From NCBI GenBank assembly GCA_050260775.1, contig JBLNCP010000011.1:38492-102491 (forward strand): a stretch of DNA of 64,000 nt, read 5' to 3'. Every line of letters starts with the position of its first letter. Positions within the stretch are counted from its first letter, which is position 1. Below the pieces are notes generated by a model. It saw only the letters and a list, made by a program, of their open reading frames with translations, made no database searches and had not been told where the DNA came from. Both the position numbers and the translations under genes were made by a program. Of the stretch, positions 62,029-64,000 are shown one piece after another. The stretch comes from CALABS01 sp050260775. Its GTDB lineage: Bacteria; Pseudomonadota; Alphaproteobacteria; Rhodospirillales; Magnetospirillaceae.

Positions 62029-62406
62029 ATGAGCGATATGCGCTTCACCAAGGACCACGAGTGGATCCGCATCGAGGGATCGGAAGGCGTCGTCGGCATC
62101 ACCGACTATGCCCAGCATGCCCTTGGCGACGTGGTGTTCGTCGAGCTGCCCGACGCCGGCAAGCAGCTGGCCCAGGGCGCCGAAGCAGCCGTGGTCGAAT
62201 CGGTCAAGGCCGCCAGCGAGGTCTACAGCCCCGCCTCGGGCGAGGTGATCGCCGGCAACCAGGCGCTGGTCGACCAGCCCGGCCTGGTCAACGAGGACGC
62301 CGAGGGCAAGGCGTGGTTCTTCCGCATCCGCCTGTCCGACGCCTCGGAACTGGGCAAGATGATGGACCGCGCCGCCTATGACGCCTACGTGAAGACGCTC
62401 GAGTAG
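62029..62406 (+). CDS. gcvH: Glycine cleavage system H protein
   Basis: GcvH is the lipoyl carrier of the complex. The 125 residues include TKDHEWIRIEG, GITDYAQHALGDVVFVELP and the lipoylation site K60 in VVESVKAASEVYSP. GAGAGGGG precedes the ATG. It is 14 bases after gcvT. Confidence 0.97.
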   Translation: MSDMRFTKDHEWIRIEGSEGVVGITDYAQHALGDVVFVELPDAGKQLAQGAEAAVVESVKAASEVYSPASGEVIAGNQALVDQPGLVNEDAEGKAWFFRIRLSDASELGKMMDRAAYDAYVKTLE

Positions 62407-62418
62407 GATCATCCCCGC

Positions 62419-63768
62419 ATGCGCTATCTGCCGCTGACCGACACCGATCGCCGCGACATGCTCGCGGCCATCGGGGTCAAGGACGTCGACGCCCTGTTCC
62501 GCGACGTCCCCGCCTCGGCCCGCCTTTCCGGGCCGCTGCCGCTGCCTCGCCACCAGGGCGAGATGGAGGTCGAGCGCCAGCTGACGCGCATGGCGATGAG
62601 GAACCTGTCGGCCGGCTGCGCGCCGTTCTTCATCGGCGCCGGCGTCTATCGCCACCACGTGCCGGCGGCGGTCGACCAGCTGCTGCTGCGCGGCGAGTTC
62701 CTGACCGCCTACACCCCCTACCAGCCCGAGGTCAGCCAGGGCACCCTGCACGCCCTGTTCGAGTTCCAGACCCAGGTGGCGATGATCACCGGCATGGAGG
62801 CCGCCAACGCCTCGATGTACGACGGCGCCACCGGCGTGGCCGAGGCCGCGGTGATGGCCTGCCGGGTGACCAAGCGGCGCAAGGTGCTGCTGTCGGGCAG
62901 CCTGCACCCCCACTACGTCGAGACCACCGAGACCACCCTGAAATACACCGAGATGGAGGCCGAGGTGCTGGCCCCCGACCCGGTCGGCGTCGAGGACCTG
63001 TTCGGCCGCATCGGTGACGACCTGGCCTGCGTGGTCGTCCAGAACCCCGGCTTCTTCGGCCAGGTCCGCGACCTGCGCCCTCTGGCTGCTGCGTGCCACA
63101 GCGTTGGCGCCCTGCTGGTGGTGATGGTGGCCGAGCCGGTCAGCTTAGGCCTGGTCGAAAGCCCCGGCGCCATGGGCGCCGACATCGTCGTCGCCGAGGG
63201 CCAGTCGCTCGGCATCGGCATGAACTTCGGCGGACCGGGCCTGGGCCTGTTCGCCACGCGGGACAAGTACGTCCGCCAGATGCCCGGCCGCCTGGCCGGC
63301 CAGACCGTCGACGTCGACGGCAAGCGCGGCTTCGTGCTGACCCTGTCGACCCGCGAGCAGCACATCCGCCGAGAAAAGGCGACCAGCAACATCTGCACCA
63401 ATTCCGGGCTGTGTGCGCTGGCCTTCTCGATGCACATGACCATGCTGGGCGAGGCCGGCTTCACCCGCCTGGCCGAGCTGAACCATGCGGCCGCCTGCCG
63501 CCTGGAAGGCAAGCTGAAGGCGGTGCCCGGCCTCAAGGTGCTGTCGGGCACCTATTTCAACGAGTTCGCCGTCCACCTGGGCGACGACAAGGACGCCGCT
63601 GCGGTGGTCGACGCCCTGGCCGCCAAGGGGATCCTGGCCGGCGTGCCCGCATCGCGCTTCTGGCCGACATGGCCCGAGCTGAAGCCCGTGCTGGTGCTGG
63701 CCGCCACCGAGACCAACACCGACGACGACATGGACCGCCTCATCGCCGGGCTGAAGGAGGTGCTGTGA
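62419..63768 (+). CDS. gcvPA: Glycine dehydrogenase (decarboxylating) subunit 1
   Basis: This is the N-terminal half of the split P protein. The 449 residues have YLPLTDTDRRDMLAAIGV, GAGVYRHHVPAAVDQLLLRGEFLTAYTPYQPE and the NICTNSGLCALAF block. With subunit 2 it forms the PLP enzyme that decarboxylates glycine. It overlaps the next gene by one base (TGATG), so equal amounts are made. Confidence 0.96.
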   Translation: MRYLPLTDTDRRDMLAAIGVKDVDALFRDVPASARLSGPLPLPRHQGEMEVERQLTRMAMRNLSAGCAPFFIGAGVYRHHVPAAVDQLLLRGEFLTAYTPYQPEVSQGTLHALFEFQTQVAMITGMEAANASMYDGATGVAEAAVMACRVTKRRKVLLSGSLHPHYVETTETTLKYTEMEAEVLAPDPVGVEDLFGRIGDDLACVVVQNPGFFGQVRDLRPLAAACHSVGALLVVMVAEPVSLGLVESPGAMGADIVVAEGQSLGIGMNFGGPGLGLFATRDKYVRQMPGRLAGQTVDVDGKRGFVLTLSTREQHIRREKATSNICTNSGLCALAFSMHMTMLGEAGFTRLAELNHAAACRLEGKLKAVPGLKVLSGTYFNEFAVHLGDDKDAAAVVDALAAKGILAGVPASRFWPTWPELKPVLVLAATETNTDDDMDRLIAGLKEVL

Positions 63769-64000
63769 TGGCCGAGACCCCCACCATCAGCGGCAACCGC
63801 GCCCTTCAGCTGGAAGAGCCCCTGATCTTCGACATGGGCACCGATGGCCGCGCCGGCGTCGACCTGCCCGAGCCCGAGGCGCCGCTGGAAGACCGCCTGG
63901 GCGCCTTGCGCCGCAGCGCCCCCATCGGCCTGCCCAACCTGTCCGAGCCGCAGGTGGTGCGCCACTACACCCGGCTGTCGCAGAAGAACTACGGCATCGA
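63768..64000 (+). CDS. gcvPB: Glycine dehydrogenase (decarboxylating) subunit 2, N-terminal part
   Basis: Only the first 77 codons are in the window; the gene runs off the end. The visible part has LQLEEPLIFDMGTDGRAG, GLPNLSEPQVVRHYTRLSQ and KNYGI, the start of the GcvPB family (PLP-lysine half of the split P protein). The start ATG shares a base with the gcvPA stop. Confidence 0.93.
   Translation, partial: MAETPTISGNRALQLEEPLIFDMGTDGRAGVDLPEPEAPLEDRLGALRRSAPIGLPNLSEPQVVRHYTRLSQKNYGI

Overview
The window is a 64 kb piece of a GC-rich alphaproteobacterial chromosome, most likely from the Rhodospirillales and near Magnetospirillum or Phaeospirillum. That placement is inferred from CckA, DivK and a CcrM-type methyltransferase together, a phasin, a class I lysyl-tRNA synthetase, alphaproteobacterial flagellar gene order and the family mix. 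I had no database search. No tRNA, rRNA, insertion sequence, prophage or CRISPR array was seen, so this looks like core chromosome.

Layout. 1-1810: end of a YihY/BrkB membrane protein gene and two tandem Crp/Fnr regulators. 1997-8324: argG, an outer-membrane protein, acetoacetyl-CoA synthetase, a YkvA-like protein, a Sel1-repeat protein and phhB. 8438-14953: a zinicin-type metallopeptidase with a LonB-like protease, a barrel-like exported protein, an orphan protein, a phasin, a CBS-pair protein and Hsp20. 15080-22589: a flagellar export and rod cluster, divergent from 16.8 kb (fliP, fliO, an 89-aa protein and an FlhB C-terminal paralogue on the minus strand; flgB, flgC, fliE, fliQ, fliR, flhB on the plus strand) ending in cckA. 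22782-30643: recA, a quinone oxidoreductase paired with an unknown protein, a TusE/DsrC protein, a Nudix hydrolase, an asparaginase-like protein, an IalB-like protein, rlmN and a DksA/TraR protein.

30740-33124: a compact operon of a DUF2249 protein, a polytopic membrane protein and a hemerythrin, with a possible Fnr-type box upstream. It fits nitric-oxide or oxygen handling. 33266-41838: a receiver protein, rnr, a CtpA-type protease, rpmG, an AEC transporter, purU, DUF423 and divK. 41857-50870: an HPP protein, a cyclic-nucleotide-binding protein, dprA, topA, a degenerate receiver protein, pyrB, a pyrC-like gene and plsY. 50998-60550: an HD-GYP response regulator, an MFS transporter, lysS, ccrM, an SPW-repeat protein, rnhB, a Kef-type antiporter and a second copy of the oxidoreductase plus unknown-protein pair. 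60626-64000: a tandem glycine riboswitch followed by gcvT, gcvH, gcvPA and the start of gcvPB.

The most interesting points are: the duplicated two-gene module (24.0-25.8 kb and 58.7-60.5 kb); the pyrC gene next to pyrB that has lost metal ligands and is probably a non-catalytic partner of PyrB; GANTC sites clustered just before ccrM; a possible leaderless pyrB mRNA; the DUF2249, membrane protein and hemerythrin operon; and several families of dispersed palindromes between genes.
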